NCBI GenBank assembly: GCA_023846275.1
Contig: JAIUJO010003729.1
Location: 32,501-96,500, forward strand
Direction: 5' to 3'
Source: Vanilla planifolia
Taxonomy: Eukaryota > Streptophyta > Magnoliopsida > Asparagales > Orchidaceae
Length of the DNA: 64,000 nt
Shown: one piece after another, positions 1 through 12,835 of the stretch
Numbering within the stretch: position 1 is the stretch's first letter
Layout: the number at the start of each line of letters is the position of its first letter
Made by a program: the position numbers and the translations under genes
The notes under the pieces: generated by a model
The model's database searches: none
The model's input: only the letters and a program-made list of their open reading frames with translations
What the model was told of the DNA's origin: nothing

Positions 1-445
1 TTTTTCTTGCATTTATTTTTTTTTCTTCCTCTTCATCGTCTTCTTCTTCTCCTTCTTCTTATATTTCTTTTTCTTCTTTTTCTTCTTCACCTACTTCTTC
101 TTCTTCTTCTTTTTCATCTTCTTCTACTTCTTCCTCTAATTCTTCTTCTTCTTTTTCTCATTCTTCTTATTCTTTTTTTTCATCTTCTTCTTGTTCTTCT
201 ACTTCTTCTTCTTCTTCATTCTTTTCTTCTACTTCTTCTTCTTCTTCACCATCATCTTCATCTTTATCTTCTTCTACATTGTTATCATTATCATCATCAT
301 CTTCTTCTTGTTCTTCTTCTTCTTTGCCTTCTTTTTCTTCTTCTTCATCTCCTTCTTCTTCTTCTTCTTCTTGTCCTCCTCCTTCTCCTTCTCCATCATT
401 TTTTTCTTCTTCATGCTCTTTTTCTTCTTCTTTTTCATCATCCTA
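1..445 (+). repeat. Imperfect (TTC)n / (CTT)n microsatellite tract
   Basis: Nearly uninterrupted TTC/CTT triplets with scattered CAT, CAC and CCT variants cover the first 445 bases. Frames through it read as runs of leucine, serine or phenylalanine with no motif, so I call no gene. The polypyrimidine strand switches to polypurine at about 445, in the stretch catcatcctaagaaaaag. Confidence 0.93.
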
Positions 446-1055
446 AGAAAAAGATGGAGTAGAAGAAGAAGGAGAAGAAAAAAAAGAAGAAAGAGAAGGA
501 GCAAGAAAAGAAGAAGAATGATAAGATGAAGAAGAAGGGCAAGCAAAAGAAGGAGAAGAAGAAGTAGCAAAAAATTGAGAAGACGATGAAGACGAAGGGG
601 AAAAAGAAAAATAAGAAGAAGAATAAGTAGAAGAAGAAGCCGAAGAAGAACAAGAAGTCGAAGAGGATGAAGAAGAAGAAGAAGAAGAAGATTAAAAAGA
701 TGATGACGATGAAGAAGAAGATGAAGTGGAAGTAAAAGAAGAAGAAGAAGAAGAAGTAGAAGTAGAAGAAGAAGAAGAAGAAGAAGAAGAAGAAGATGCA
801 GAAGAAGAAGAATAACAAGAAAAAGGAGAAGAAGAAGAAAAGACCAAGAAGGAGGAGGAGGAGGAGGAGGAGAAGAAGAAGAAGAAGAAGAAGAAGAAGA
901 AGAAGAAGAAGACAAAGAAAAATAGAAGAAGATCAAGGAGAAGAAGGAGATGAAGAAGATGTACAAGAAGAAAAACAAGAGGAAGAACAAGAAGGAGAAG
1001 ATGAAGAAGAAGAAGATGAAGAAGAAGAAGAAGAAGCAGAAGAAGAAGAAAATGA
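446..1055 (+). repeat. Imperfect (GAA)n microsatellite tract, opposite polarity to 1-445
   Basis: GAA/AAG triplets with GAT, CAA, GTA and AGG variants. It follows the (TTC)n tract directly, so together they form a 1-kb imperfect inverted repeat centred near 445. (GAA)n/(TTC)n is known to form triplex (H-DNA) structures. Glutamate/lysine-rich frames cross it, but they contain stops and no domain. Confidence 0.93.
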
Positions 1056-4000
1056 AGTAGGATCATTTCTTGGCTACTTTGGTTAATATATCAAATCAGA
1101 TTTCTTAGCGAATTTGGATGATATATCAAATTAGAATTTCGTTGATGTTAAGTATTATGAAAAATTAGATTTCTTGTTTGATTTAGGTGATATACCAAAT
1201 CAACTATTTTGGCTCCTTTTTTAGGTTCTTGTTGTTTTTATTTACTTGTTTTATATCAAATATCTTTTCCTTTATCAAATGGCTCATGTGTCATTTCTTT
1301 AGGAGGTTGTTTCCTTTTTTTGTAAAACAAATGTCTTTCTCATCTATTTATATGGTGCTTGATAATGCATCAATAGGAGTTGATGGCTATTATTTCTCTC
1401 TAAAAGGTTTTAGTCAATTATGATGAACAAGCTCATTGTCATTTATTTTAAGCTTAGCTTTTGCAATGCATACATAAAGGTTGACAATAATTGTGTCTTC
1501 CCAACTTCTATCCTTATAGATATTAATTTTTCAAGTTCAAAATGAAACTGATCTATAATTGAACTTTCAAATTTTCAGTGACCTTTGGGCACTATCCTTT
1601 AGCTTGCGTGATCACCTTACCTACACATTTTCCTGGATAGCTTTACTTTTGTCCTAGACTCCTTCGATGATTTGTTCAACTAACATCGTAGATAGTCGTG
1701 ATTGTCTCTTTCCCTTTTCCCTTTTAGTATTCTTAATAAAACAAAACAAATTCTTTCTTTTATTGGTGCCTCGTTCAGATGTTAGACTTAACACCCTCCT
1801 TGAACTACATTATTATGGTTCCCACCCTGTTGTTGACCTTTGAGCCACTATCTTTTGCTCTTATGGTAGTTCATCTTCTAATTGCCTCATGGGATATAAG
1901 TGAAAGGAGATCTAGCTTGAGTAACTTCATAAATCTTGTCTTATGTTCTGTACAACTTTCCCACTTCTTGTAAGATTTTTTGTTTGGTGCAACATTTTGG
2001 CTAACGAAAACACCCATTAAAATATTTGGCTTTTACGTAAAATCTATTCACTTTGCTTTATAAAATCAGACTATGACCCTTGTTGCCTCCAAGAAAAAAA
2101 ATGTTGTGATGCATGTTATATTTTCCTCTACTCCTAGCCTTTTGAATCTTACTCTAATTCTATTTGCTTCTTCTATTGAATCTAGCATTTTTATCTCTTC
2201 ATTTAAAATCATCTGTTCAATAATTAACATGCTTATAACAGCTTAGCAGTTGCCCTTCAACTGGATTTGCTACATAAAATCAATCTCCCAAGTTCATTTA
2301 TTTTTCAGTTGACTATCATTTAGACTCTATTGGTTGCTATTACTAAAGTTAGAATTGGTTGGGAAAGGATAAAATTGAAGTTATTTAAGGACTTTTTAAA
2401 ATAGGTTTGTTGATTGGCTTGATGTTTAACAAAATATTGTAGAAAATTATGGCTATTTTGAAGAAAAGTATATAATAATTTTTTTAGTGAATTTTATTTA
2501 TATTACTAATATTAATTTTAAAACAAAGGCCATAAAATCAAGAGAAGATTGGTAGTCGATATTTGGAAGCTACCTATCTGTTGTAGAAAATGCATGCTCC
2601 ACTTCAAATTATTACTCTCTTCTTATTTGCTTCAAATCCATCCCCTTGTTCTAGTTCAACTTAACCCTCACAAGAGGCTAATTTTGTCATTAGTGATAAT
2701 AAATGTTATTACATGTGACACCATGTTTTTCCCCAGTACTATATCTTTTGCTCTCTCTAATACTTCTTGTCCCTTAAAATTCACTTGTTGAGATGGACCT
2801 GAACTTCCTCAAGGTGAGTACCTACTCATCACACCCAATCCAAAAAAATTACATCAAATTTTTGGTATCTCATGTGAGAATGGTACCATGGGTAAGTAAT
2901 TAAAGCATGTATTCTAAAGTCCAATCCTTTCAAAGCTCAATTCATGGCACATGAGCTCATCTCTGCCACTAAATTGAATTTTTATCTTTTGCAACAATAC
3001 ATGGGGCTCTTTCGGACCATCATCGAAATGATGGCAAAGTAGTTTGTGACCATGTGTGTCGCAATTATCAATTCTCTTGTCAATGTTTTTTCCTAACCAA
3101 AGCCCACAAAAAGCCAAGTCTTGACAAACAATTAATCTTATTTGAAATCTCTTCCTTGGAAATTGAGAATAACCATTAGCTACCTGACCACCCAAGGAGT
3201 TCCTCATCCTTTGATGGACCCAACCTTAACTCTTACCAGAGTGAAGGTAGATTCAATGCTCTACTTTGCACTTATTCAATAGCACCCCTCTCTCTGACAT
3301 TTCTTTGAATTGAGATCCTTAATAAGAGGTTTCCAAGGTCAAGTTATTGTTGATGACTTTATTCAATGACTTGATGGATTTAAAGATCCTTCATAATTGG
3401 ATTTTTTAGCTTTTTTAAACCAAAAAATCTCTTCCAAAATTCATCCAACAGAATTATGGCTAGTCTATCCAAGTATAAGGATAACGCTTGGAAGATGAGT
3501 TGTGGGAAGCTGATTCATGAATGCAAAGTTCATCAAAATGACTCTAGTGAGGACTTTAAGCCTCTAGATCTCACCAAATCATTTTTCAAGTATTTTTTGG
3601 CAACTTTTGAGTAAGTTTGAGATCAAATCCAGATGCCATATGTATGAAATATGAGGAAAACTTTGAAAAAGCAATCTCATGGAAGTAGGTGGCTCGTCAT
3701 TCCAAGGAAAATAATTGTTTGAGTAACAAGAGAGCTCAAACGCAATACAAGAAGTTGGGGTCTTGGTTGAATAATAGATGTTAACTAAGACTTCATGGGA
3801 GCCCTCTAGTTGCATGCCTATGACAATAATAATGAGAGATGGCCATTATTGATTCCCTTAAGTGATGGAGCTAAAAATCGTGTTTGAAGTTTATAATGCA
3901 AGTAACACTTAGATGCCATCCATGACACTTAATACTTTACAGCATTAAAGGTCTTGTTTGATAGAATTTTGAAGGAAGGCATAGCCCAAGAGTGTAAGAA

Positions 4001-4455
4001 GGAAGATGGGACTTTTAAACACACTAGGTGAGTATTCTTAGAAGGGCTTGCCCTTAAGCTTTCTTTTTCTCTTGCCCTAGCAAGGCTATCTACAAAGCTG
4101 AAATATGAATTTATCAAAGAAACACTTGCTATTTTTGAGTTTTTGGATGTTTATATTGATGTCATTGGTGGACATTAAAAAAATTGCTGGGAATGAGAAT
4201 GAAATAGTGGAGAACTGATTGAATGTGAAGCTAAGATTCATTCCTATTAAGCAAAAGAAGAGGTCCTTATCTCAAATATGCAAGAAATCATTTTTTAAAG
4301 ATCAATAAATGACTAGAGGTATGCTTCATTCATTCGGTTTAATATCCATACTTGTTGGAAATATTGCTCTCATGAAGAACAACAATAATAAATGGGGGGT
4401 TTTATATCAACTTCAAAAATTTCAACATAGCATGTCAAAAGCACTTTTACCCCTT
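1056..4455. other. Unrecognised complex sequence between two (GAA)n tracts
   Basis: Mixed-composition DNA, neither pyrimidine-biased nor strongly AT-rich. I recognise no protein family, RNA gene or transposon end in either strand. At 1083-1200 a short motif (atatatcaaat, then a gatttctt-like stretch) recurs three times, probably a degenerate minisatellite. Coding-like stretches lie near 2925-3045 and 3390-3610 on the plus strand. The frame containing 3465-3606 is open for about 70 codons and begins MASLSKYKDNAW. A second run lies at 3944-4175, broken by a TGA. On the minus strand 2914-3207 is open for 97 codons. None matches a family I know. These could be remnants of an old gene or transposon, or chance. 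Confidence 0.6.
3390..4175 (+). pseudogene. Possible exon-like remnant, function unknown
   Basis: Two coding-like stretches lie here. The first (about 3390-3606) is open for about 70 codons, with mixed, non-repetitive composition, and ends beside a donor-like GA/GTAAGT. The second begins after an acceptor-like tttacag at 3937-3943 and continues to a donor-like AG/GTGAGT near 4028. A pyrimidine-rich acceptor-like tract, ctcttgccctag, follows at 4071-4082. Joining the pieces by these sites gives a stop soon after, so if this was a gene it is broken. I do not recognise the product. Splice-like sites are common by chance in such DNA, so this is a weak call. Confidence 0.2.
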
Positions 4456-4624
4456 GACTAAGAGTGAAGAACAAGAAGAAGAAGAAAAGGAAGACGAAGA
4501 AGAACTAGATGAAAAAGAAGAAGAAGATGAAGAAGAAGAACAATAAGAAGAAGAGGAAGAAGAAGAAGTAGAAGAAGAAGAAGATGTGGAAGAGTAAGAA
4601 GAAGAAGAAGCAGAAGAAGAAGAA

Positions 4625-4656
<32 letters not shown>

Positions 4657-4925
4657 AGAAGGAGAAGAAGAAGAAGAAGAAGTCGATGAAGAAGAATAAG
4701 AAGAAGAAGAAGAAGAAGAAGGAGAAGGTGAAGAAGAAGAAGAAGAAGAATAGAAGAAGAAGGAGGAGAAGAAGACGAGGAAGAAGAAGAAGACAAAGAA
4801 GAAGAAGAACAAGAAGTGGAAGAAGAAGAATTGGAAGAAGAAGAAGACGACTAAGAAAAAAAAGGAGAAGAAGTCGAAGAGAAAGAAGAGAAAGAAGAGA
4901 AAGAAGAGAAAGAAGAAGAAGAAGT
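4456..4925 (+). repeat. Second imperfect (GAA)n microsatellite tract
   Basis: GAA/AAG triplets with GAC, GAT, GTA and TAA variants, ending in a short run of GAGAAA hexamers at about 4880-4915. It has the same polarity as 446-1055 and opposite polarity to 1-445. Frames on both strands (E/K-rich forward, S/L/F-rich reverse) are products of the repeat. Confidence 0.93.
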
Positions 4926-6430
4926 GGTTTATTTTTATTTCTCTCTCTGATGCACAACTTATTTTCTTCTATTTATCTTGTGAATTCCACACTCTCTCCT
5001 CAATATCTCATTTTCTTGCTCCCTTTGAACCAATTCTCTTTCATCTCTCTCTATTCAATTATCTCCACTTTATAAATCCATTTAATTCTATTAATTGATG
5101 CTCCCTCCAAAACACTTTTCCTTGTTCAATCCTAATTATTATCTCTTTCTTATTCTACCTCACTCCCTCACTCACTTTCTCTTATTTTACCTCTTTATTT
5201 ATTTTTCTATATTCAATTGATTCTTTTAACTCCTTTTATTATTTTATTTACACTTGAAATTAGGCATATTTAATTTTATTCTTTTTGGTGTTTTCTTATT
5301 TTATTCCAAATTTTTTTCTATCATTCACCTATTCAAGTACATTTTTGTGTCCCACATTTTCTTATTCTAGTGATCAATAATATATTAATAATTTTTCTTT
5401 CAAGAATTCTCTTTCTTATTCTTCTAGTTATCAAAAATATTATTAGTTGTTTTTACCATAGTTTTCTAAAAATGATACTAATAATTATGAATATAATTAT
5501 AATTTTATATTGAATTTTTTAAATTTAAAATAGTCTTATTTTGTAATTACTAAGAGTTATAAATTTACACTTTTGTTTTGTTTCATTTTTATAATTAGTT
5601 CTTATTCGTTGTTTTCCTAATTTCATTATAATATTGTTTTCAAAAACTAGGAAAAGAGAAGAAAACAACATTATTTAGCTATTCATTTGGGTATTTATAT
5701 AGTGTCTTTATTTATTATTTTTGTTATATTTTAATAATAAAAAATATGTTTTTAAATTTTATTAAAAATTATAATATAATTTTTTTTAAAACTACAAATA
5801 AATTGATTATTATTTTATCTTAGTAGTTGTAAATGTTTTCTTAAGATAGTTTTACTGACAATAATAACAACAATAACAGTAAACACTCATACTTGTAATA
5901 TTAGTTATTTATGTAAGAATATTAGAGCTATGATTGACATGATAACAAAATTTTAGACTTAATACAGCAATGTTTTTTAATTATGGTCAATACTATTAGT
6001 AAAAGATGTTATTATCTAAAATTCTTAAAGAACATATACAAAATAATTAATTATTATTGATAAGAACTATAATTATTAAGAATTACCTATTTAAATGAGT
6101 AAAACGTATTTTGGAACCAAGCATTAAATTTAAAAATTAGATATGCAAATAAATATTCCATTATTTGTTAAAAATTGCAATTCCTTAACACATTTTTAAA
6201 TAACAATAAAAATTAATTATAGTTAATTCTAATAAATATAAAATTAATCTTAAAAAATTAAAATTAATAAGCATTATTTTAAATACTATAATGATAATTA
6301 CTAATTACCAATTTATCAAGACTAGTTGATATAATAGTTATTCTTATTAACTAAATTTTTGTTGGATATACATTAATTAATCATTTCAAAGATTTTTGAA
6401 AAATAACATTTATTGATAATATTTTTTATA
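4926..6430 (+). repeat. Macro-repeat array: 5'-truncated unit (landmarks C, H, J, I)
   Basis: The pyrimidine-rich end of a unit is followed by its AT-rich part. Landmark C (attgatgctccct) is at 5094, followed by the ttattatctctttcttattc seen after the other C copies. AT-rich landmarks follow: H near 5581 (ataattagttcttatt), J near 5914 (aagaatattagag) and I near 6045 (taagaactataattattaag). D and E are missing or too diverged to see. No gene. Confidence 0.7.
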
Positions 6431-9400
6431 TTTTCTTCTCAAAATAATATTACCTTATAGGATTAATAATTAATTCTTCATGTTCTTCATTTATCTCTCT
6501 TCAACATTATGCTCATTTTCTCTCTCTATTTTTGTTTCTTTATCCATAGATTTTCTCTCACAAAATATTTGGGCAACACCATCTCATTCTTTATCATGGT
6601 GTCTATCATCTCTTTTCCCAAAATTGTCTCTCTTTCTTTCATGATGTTCCCATTGTTCCTTTTTTATTTCATCTCCTTCTCTATTTCTTCTTTTTAGTCA
6701 TTCGATTAGTGTGTTTTTTAAAACTATTTCTTTCCATTACTCTCCCTTCATTTATCTCAATCCTAATGTTTTTCTCCCTTTTTTTTATCCTTCTTCTCAT
6801 TTTCTCACAAACAAAAATATCTATCAATATGTTTGTTACTTTCTTTTTATGACTTATCAAACTCTCTCACCTTCCTTTCTCTTTTTGTCTCTTTTTAATC
6901 TGCATGTCATTCACTAAGTCTCTCTTCTCTATAACACCTTCTCTTCTACACAATGTTTTTGCTCCCTTTTGATATCTCTCCTTTTTACCACACTTTCATA
7001 ATTTATAGTTCTTTTTGGGTTGTATTTTCTCTATGTAACTTTGTAGCATCTCCTATACAATTCTGTTACATATCTATGATTTTGTTCTCTTTCTTAATCT
7101 TATCCTTCTATCTCTCTCTATGAATTTTTGCACTCATCTCTCTTCTCACATTCTCAGTTCCCTCACTTTTCTCTATTACCTTGGGCATTGTCTCACACTC
7201 TACTTTTTGTCTTTTTTAGATGACTTTATTGCCTCTTTTTATTGATCGCTCCACCATTGTCTTGTTATCCTTCTACCATTTTGAACACTCTCTCTAACCA
7301 ATTTCTCTTTTGCTCTAACTCACTCTTTTTGTTTTCACTCTATCATTCTTCATAATTATAAATCAATGCCATGTCTTTCAATTCTCATTTTTCTATATCT
7401 TCCTCTATGTCTTTTGTTATCTTTCACTTCTTTATTTTCTTCTCTTTCTTGATGCCTCATTTTCCTTTAACTCTTCTATCTTCCTACAACTTACTCTTTC
7501 TCTTTGCACCTTTTCCTTTCATTTTGGAAACTTTCTCCTTCTTTCTATTATTTGTGTCATTCACTTTATTGTTGGCTTACTCTCTTTTTCTATCTCCCTT
7601 CTCTATGACCTATTTCATCTCTAACTATTCCTCTTTGTATTTTTTTTTCTTTTAACACTTTTTGTCACCTCTTTCATCTCTCTTCACTCTCAAATTCGTG
7701 CTCCTTGCTTTTTTCTCTTGCTCTTCCACTCTTCCATTCTTTCCTTTCACTTTGAATTGTTCACTCTTTATAATGTATTTACCTCATTTGTCTCTATAAA
7801 TTTCACTTTTATCCTTTCGCTTGTATTCTATCTTTGTCTCTTCATAAGTCATTTGTTTCTCTCTTGCTATCCCTTTTCCCTCTAAGAATCTATCTCATAA
7901 TCTATCTTTGTCACTCCTAATCTTAGCCTCTTAATCTCCCTCTCTTCCCTTTTCTTTCTCACTTAATCTTTTATTTCATGCCTCTATCAATCTCTTCTAA
8001 ATCTTCTTTCCTTCTTCCCAAAATTTATTCCTCTCTAAGGCACTTTCTAATTCTAATTTTCTCTTGCTTTCTTTATCCTCGATCACAAAAAGCATCCATT
8101 TTTGCTGCCATTTAATTTGTATAAAATCTCTCTCACATATTCACTTCTACCTGTTCCCTTTTTCCCCTCTTCCATATCATTATTCTTTTAAGATTTTTTT
8201 CCTTCTATTTTTACTTCTATCTCTTTATTCCTCCTTAATCTTTCTTCCAATCTATAATTTTTATTTCTTTTTGATCTTTCAATATTCTTTATCTCTCCCA
8301 CGTCTTTATTTTTGTTTTACACTTTGTGTACCTCTATTTTTATATCTATCTTCATAAAAATCTTTTTGGTCACCCTTTTTTTACCATTGTTCAGTTTACT
8401 TTTTAACTAATTTGTTTCCTATTTTATTTCCCAATTCTTCTATTTTTTATCTCTCCTTTGACACTTCTTTTCACACATTATGATCGTTTGACATAATATC
8501 TCTTTATTTATCCATCATTTTTGCTTCTTTTATTTTTATATTAATGTATATGGTCTCTTTATATTGTCTTCTTTTTGTCATAGACTTTATCTTCTCTTTA
8601 TTATCACTTCTCTCTCTTTTTCTTATTCTTCATTTTCATTCCATCTCTATAGTTGTACTTCTTTACTAACCAAATTGTTTATGTTTTCATGTCTATTTAA
8701 TGTCAATCTTTATCATTTATTATATATTCTACATAATGCTTCTCTCTTTGTATTTATTTACTTCTTTACCTTTTTTTTAATATCTATGTATTAGTCTAAT
8801 TCTTCATCTTTGACATTCTTTCACTTGTTGACTTTTCATTCTCTATGATCTCACCACTATCTATATCATCTTGACCTCCTTCTCATTCTATTGTCTCCCT
8901 ATTTTCCATAATAGTTTATGCTGTTATTGCTTTTCTCTTTAATATCATCAATTCCTCTCCTACTATCTTTTGCTCTGAATCTCTCTTCATCTTCTATATC
9001 AATCATTCATTTAACTCTCTAATAACCTCTATCAACCATTTATTACTCTGTTCTCTCTATTTCTTCGACTTCTACTCATTTATTTTTTATCTTTTGTGCA
9101 AAACATCTCTCTTACCTCATCTCTTGTCACGCATCTCTCATATACTATCCATTTCTTCTATCTCCCTACCTCTTCATATGTTGTCTCTCTATCTCTTTCT
9201 ACATTCTTTTTTATTTATTTCTCTTTTTTTCAATTATCTCACAATGTCTTCTCTCTCTCACACTCCCTTTTTTCACCATTCGATCTTTCTTATTTCACTT
9301 TTTCTATCTACTTTTTATTATGCATCTTACATCGTTATCTCCTTATCTTCTCTCTTCTGTATATTGCTCTATTTCTTTTTCCTATCACTAATCTATAGGT

Positions 9401-10918
9401 TCACCTCTCTTTCTTTTACCTTCATAATCTCTTCATGTCTCCACTTTTAAATTTCTTCTTTCCAATAAGGAATCTCTTCCTAATTTTCCCTCTATTTCAC
9501 TGTCACTCAATCTCTCTCTTACTTCCTCAATTTTTATCTCATTTACATGAAACTCTTCATCCATCTCAACTTTTGAACTTTCTTATCCCTCTTTATTACC
9601 TCTTTATAATACTCTCCTTACTGCACTCTCTTTCATCTTACTCTCTATGATATTCACTCCTCCATTTCTCTTTGTTTACATCTCTTAACCAATTGTTTGT
9701 TTGCTCACTCTGTCTTCCCTTATCGCTTCATTATCACCACACCATGTAGTTCTATAAATTGATACTTCCTCCATCACTTATTCCTTTTCTAACAGTCTAT
9801 GATTATATCTTTCTTACTCTATCCCTCACTCTCTTTCTGTCTATCTCTACCCTTTCATTTCATTTTCTCCATCTAACTCTCCCACCTCCTAGTTAAAATC
9901 TACTCTATTTTTCTCTCATTAATTTGCTCTCTCACTCCATCATGCACTCTCTCATGTAAGTTATCTCTTATTGATATTTATCACTTTTTTCTAAGAATTT
10001 TTTATTTTTGTTTAATTATAAATATTTCATGTTGAGTTATTTTAACTATTTCTTTATTAATAAACCTCTCTCTTACCTTATCTATTTCACTTTACTTTCT
10101 TAATCCCTCTATATCACACTTATCTCTTTTCCAAGTTCCTTTCTCTCCAATCATATTTCCTCTTATTATTTTGCTCCCTTTGATCCCTACCTTAATGATT
10201 TCTCCTTACACTTTATTTCTTACTCCATTGTATTCTACATAATTTTTCTTCGATCTAATGCTTTTTCACTTTTTTCTCACTCACTCTCTCCATTAAATCT
10301 ATCTAATCACTTTCTAGGCCCATCTTTTTTTCTCTTCTCAATGTGTCTCTAAATTTTTATCATGTCTATATCAAAGCTTTTGTTCATGTTTCCCTCCATC
10401 ATTTCCATCTCTCATTAATTTCTCTCTCTAAAACACTACCTACTACTTTCTCTTTATCTTGCTCACCTTCACACACTCTCTAACTCTATATCTCTTTTTC
10501 TTGCTCTCTTTAAACCTATTCTATCTTATCTTTCTCTTTTTTCACTTTGCTCTGTATTAATCCACGTTCTTATTCAACAAATTGATGCTCCTTACTAAGC
10601 TTTTCTTGTAGTCTTACCCTCAATTGTTATCCCTTTCTTGTTCTATGTTACTCTCTTGCTCACTTTCTCTCTTTTTTACTCTTTTATTTGTTTTTTCTCA
10701 CTCTCTCACTCTATCATGCATTCTCTGTTTTTCTATATATCAATTATTATTATTTTTAACTTTTCTCTTAGTCTTCTCCATTTATATTTGTCTAGATATA
10801 CTTTATTTTTACTTTGTTTCTCACCTCTCTCACCTTTCTTTTTTTTGTTTTCTCTTTCTCTCTTATCACTTTTTTAAGCATTCATTGTATGCTTACCTTC
10901 AACTTCTTATTTCACAAC
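6431..10918 (+). repeat. Macro-repeat array: pyrimidine-rich part of a unit (F, G, L, A, B, C, C)
   Basis: It starts at landmark F (6431-6480, containing accttataggattaataat) and G (6554, ctctcacaaaatatttggg). A continuous TC-rich plus strand follows. Landmark L is at about 7915-8040 (gcctcttaatctccctctc, then tctctaaggcac), A near 8576 (ttgtcatagactttatcttc), B near 8780, and C at 9758 and 10581. The order matches the unit at 58-64 kb. The S/F/L-rich frames of 60-118 codons here carry no domain and I reject them as genes. Confidence 0.75.
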
Positions 10919-11880
10919 AAACTTTTGAAATAGAATTAGAAACATTATATGAATAAAAAAATAAATAATAAAGTAAATAAATAAAGGTAGTAAAATTAAA
11001 TACAAAAATTTGTAATTATTATTCTATTAAGATTTTGAAAATATAAAATAACTCTTAATGTTATCAAAATCACTTGTAATTAACAAGAAGAGCAACTTCA
11101 AATTATTTTTTATAATATAAAAATTATTACATATAAATTAAAATTTATATAATAATTTATTAAATATATAATAATCAAATTATAATTAAAATTTGATTTA
11201 TTTTATTGTAATTTGAATGAATAATAAACATTATTACATAATTTTTATTTAATTATTTTTATAAAAAAATTAATGTTTCACAATAAATGGATCAACATTT
11301 ATATTAATTATTTTTACATTATTAATAATAACTACTATTTTAAATTATTAATATTACAAATATAAAAAAATATAAATATTTTCTATTATTTTTTAAAAAA
11401 TAATGAAGGAATAATAATAATAAATAATATGATAAACATTGATTATGTCATCAATAATTTTAAAAATATTATACTTATTTTTATTAACTAAAAATATTCT
11501 TATTCATCTTGCTTTTATTGTTTTTGGTCTTCTTCTACCACATTTCATTCTTCTAATTCTTTTTATGTCTTATTTATACTTTAAGAAAATTGATATTCAA
11601 TTTTGATCTTTTTGTTATTTCATATTTTATTCTAATTTATTTTTATATTTATTATTCTATTATTCTCATTCAGTTTTTTGTTCTATATTTTTTTAATCAT
11701 TTTCTTATTAATCATCTCTATATAATTAAACTTTTCATATTTCTCTTTCTTAATAACATTACTCTTTTAAAGAATATGTAGAAACTAAAACGTAGAAAAA
11801 GAAATTATTACCGCTTATTTTGAGCTTATTTTTTCAAAACCTTATGTTAATTATATTTTTTTAAAGTTATCGTTCTAAAC
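10919..11880 (+). repeat. Macro-repeat array: AT-rich part (D, E type 1)
   Basis: Landmark D (10919-10960, cttttgaaatagaattagaa) marks the switch from pyrimidine-rich to AT-rich DNA. It resembles the switches at 21885, 24985, 35685, 56845 and 62195. Type-1 landmark E is at 11493 (tattcttattcatcttgctt). Near 11880 the sequence jumps back into pyrimidine-rich DNA, skipping H, J and I. No gene. Confidence 0.7.
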
Positions 11881-12835
11881 CTTTATTAATACTTATATTT
11901 TTTCCTATTTCATCTTTATCTCTTGAAGTTCTTTCTATCAATATTCACCTCATTTCATTTTTTGCAATTTAAATCTCTCTTTGTGCTCTTATCTCTCTTA
12001 TAATCTCTTTTCACTCCTTTTTGCTTCATTTATCTTCTTTCTTTACCAAATCATTATCTCCTTATATCAATATCTAATTCATTATCTCTTTCTCTCTCTA
12101 CAAAGTCCCTTCACTTTATATAACTTTATTCTTCTTAAACTTTTGTTCTTTTTTGTTTCATGCCACATTTATAAGGCCTCTCTCTATGGCATTCATTATC
12201 ATAGTCTCCATCTCCTCAATCACTTTATTATCATCATTCTTTTCTTACTCTTCTCTATTTTTGCCTTCATTTATATCTTTCTATCTCTTCTCTTATTCTT
12301 CTCAAAGAATCACATTGCTTATATTTGTATATCTCACTTTACATTTATCTCTATCTTTTATACTACATACTATAGTTTTCCTTTCCCTATGTACCTATTT
12401 GTCACTTTGCCTCTTGTATCAATTTGTATTAGTTTAATTTGTTATCTTTGTCGTTTTTTCCATTGATGACTCTTCACTCTCCCTCAACTACTTACTCTTT
12501 TTAGCTCAAATCAAAATCTCTAAATTCTTATTATTTCTTCTATTATATGTCCCTCTACTTCCTATTAATTTATCCTCCCTTTTCTCTTCCCTCTATTTCC
12601 ATCTATATCATTTCTATCATCTCTTGCTCTCCAACTCTCTTTATCATCTGTAACCCTTGTTGTTCTACCTGTCTTCTAATTTCTCTTAACAATTTATCGC
12701 TCTCCTCTCTCATTTCTTTATATCTCTTATTATTACTCTTATCAATCCTATCTTTTCTTCCCTCTTTTTGTTGTCCCTTCATTTTCTTTTATATCTCTCC
12801 TCTGATGTCTATTTCTTTTCTTCATACCTCTTAAT
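11881..12835 (+). repeat. Macro-repeat array: partial pyrimidine-rich segment (A, B)
   Basis: TC-rich DNA that aligns by eye with 34,255-35,045 (offset about 22.2 kb). Shared stretches include the A-B region (gttatctttgtc, then gatgactcttc) and the cttcatac just before the truncation point. It is cut at about 12,835 by the truncated 5' end of LTR element 1. No gene. Confidence 0.7.

Noticed and set aside
274..990. Long minus-strand frame (238 codons) and other long frames across the (TTC)n/(GAA)n tracts
   Set aside because: The translation is runs of S, L, F, K and E set by the triplet repeat; no domain, and similar frames exist in every phase of both strands.
1083..1210. copia RT/RNase H remnant near the first GAA tract
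   Set aside because: A few residues recall retroelement text, but the repeated atatatcaaat phrase explains the stretch better and no ordered motif is present.
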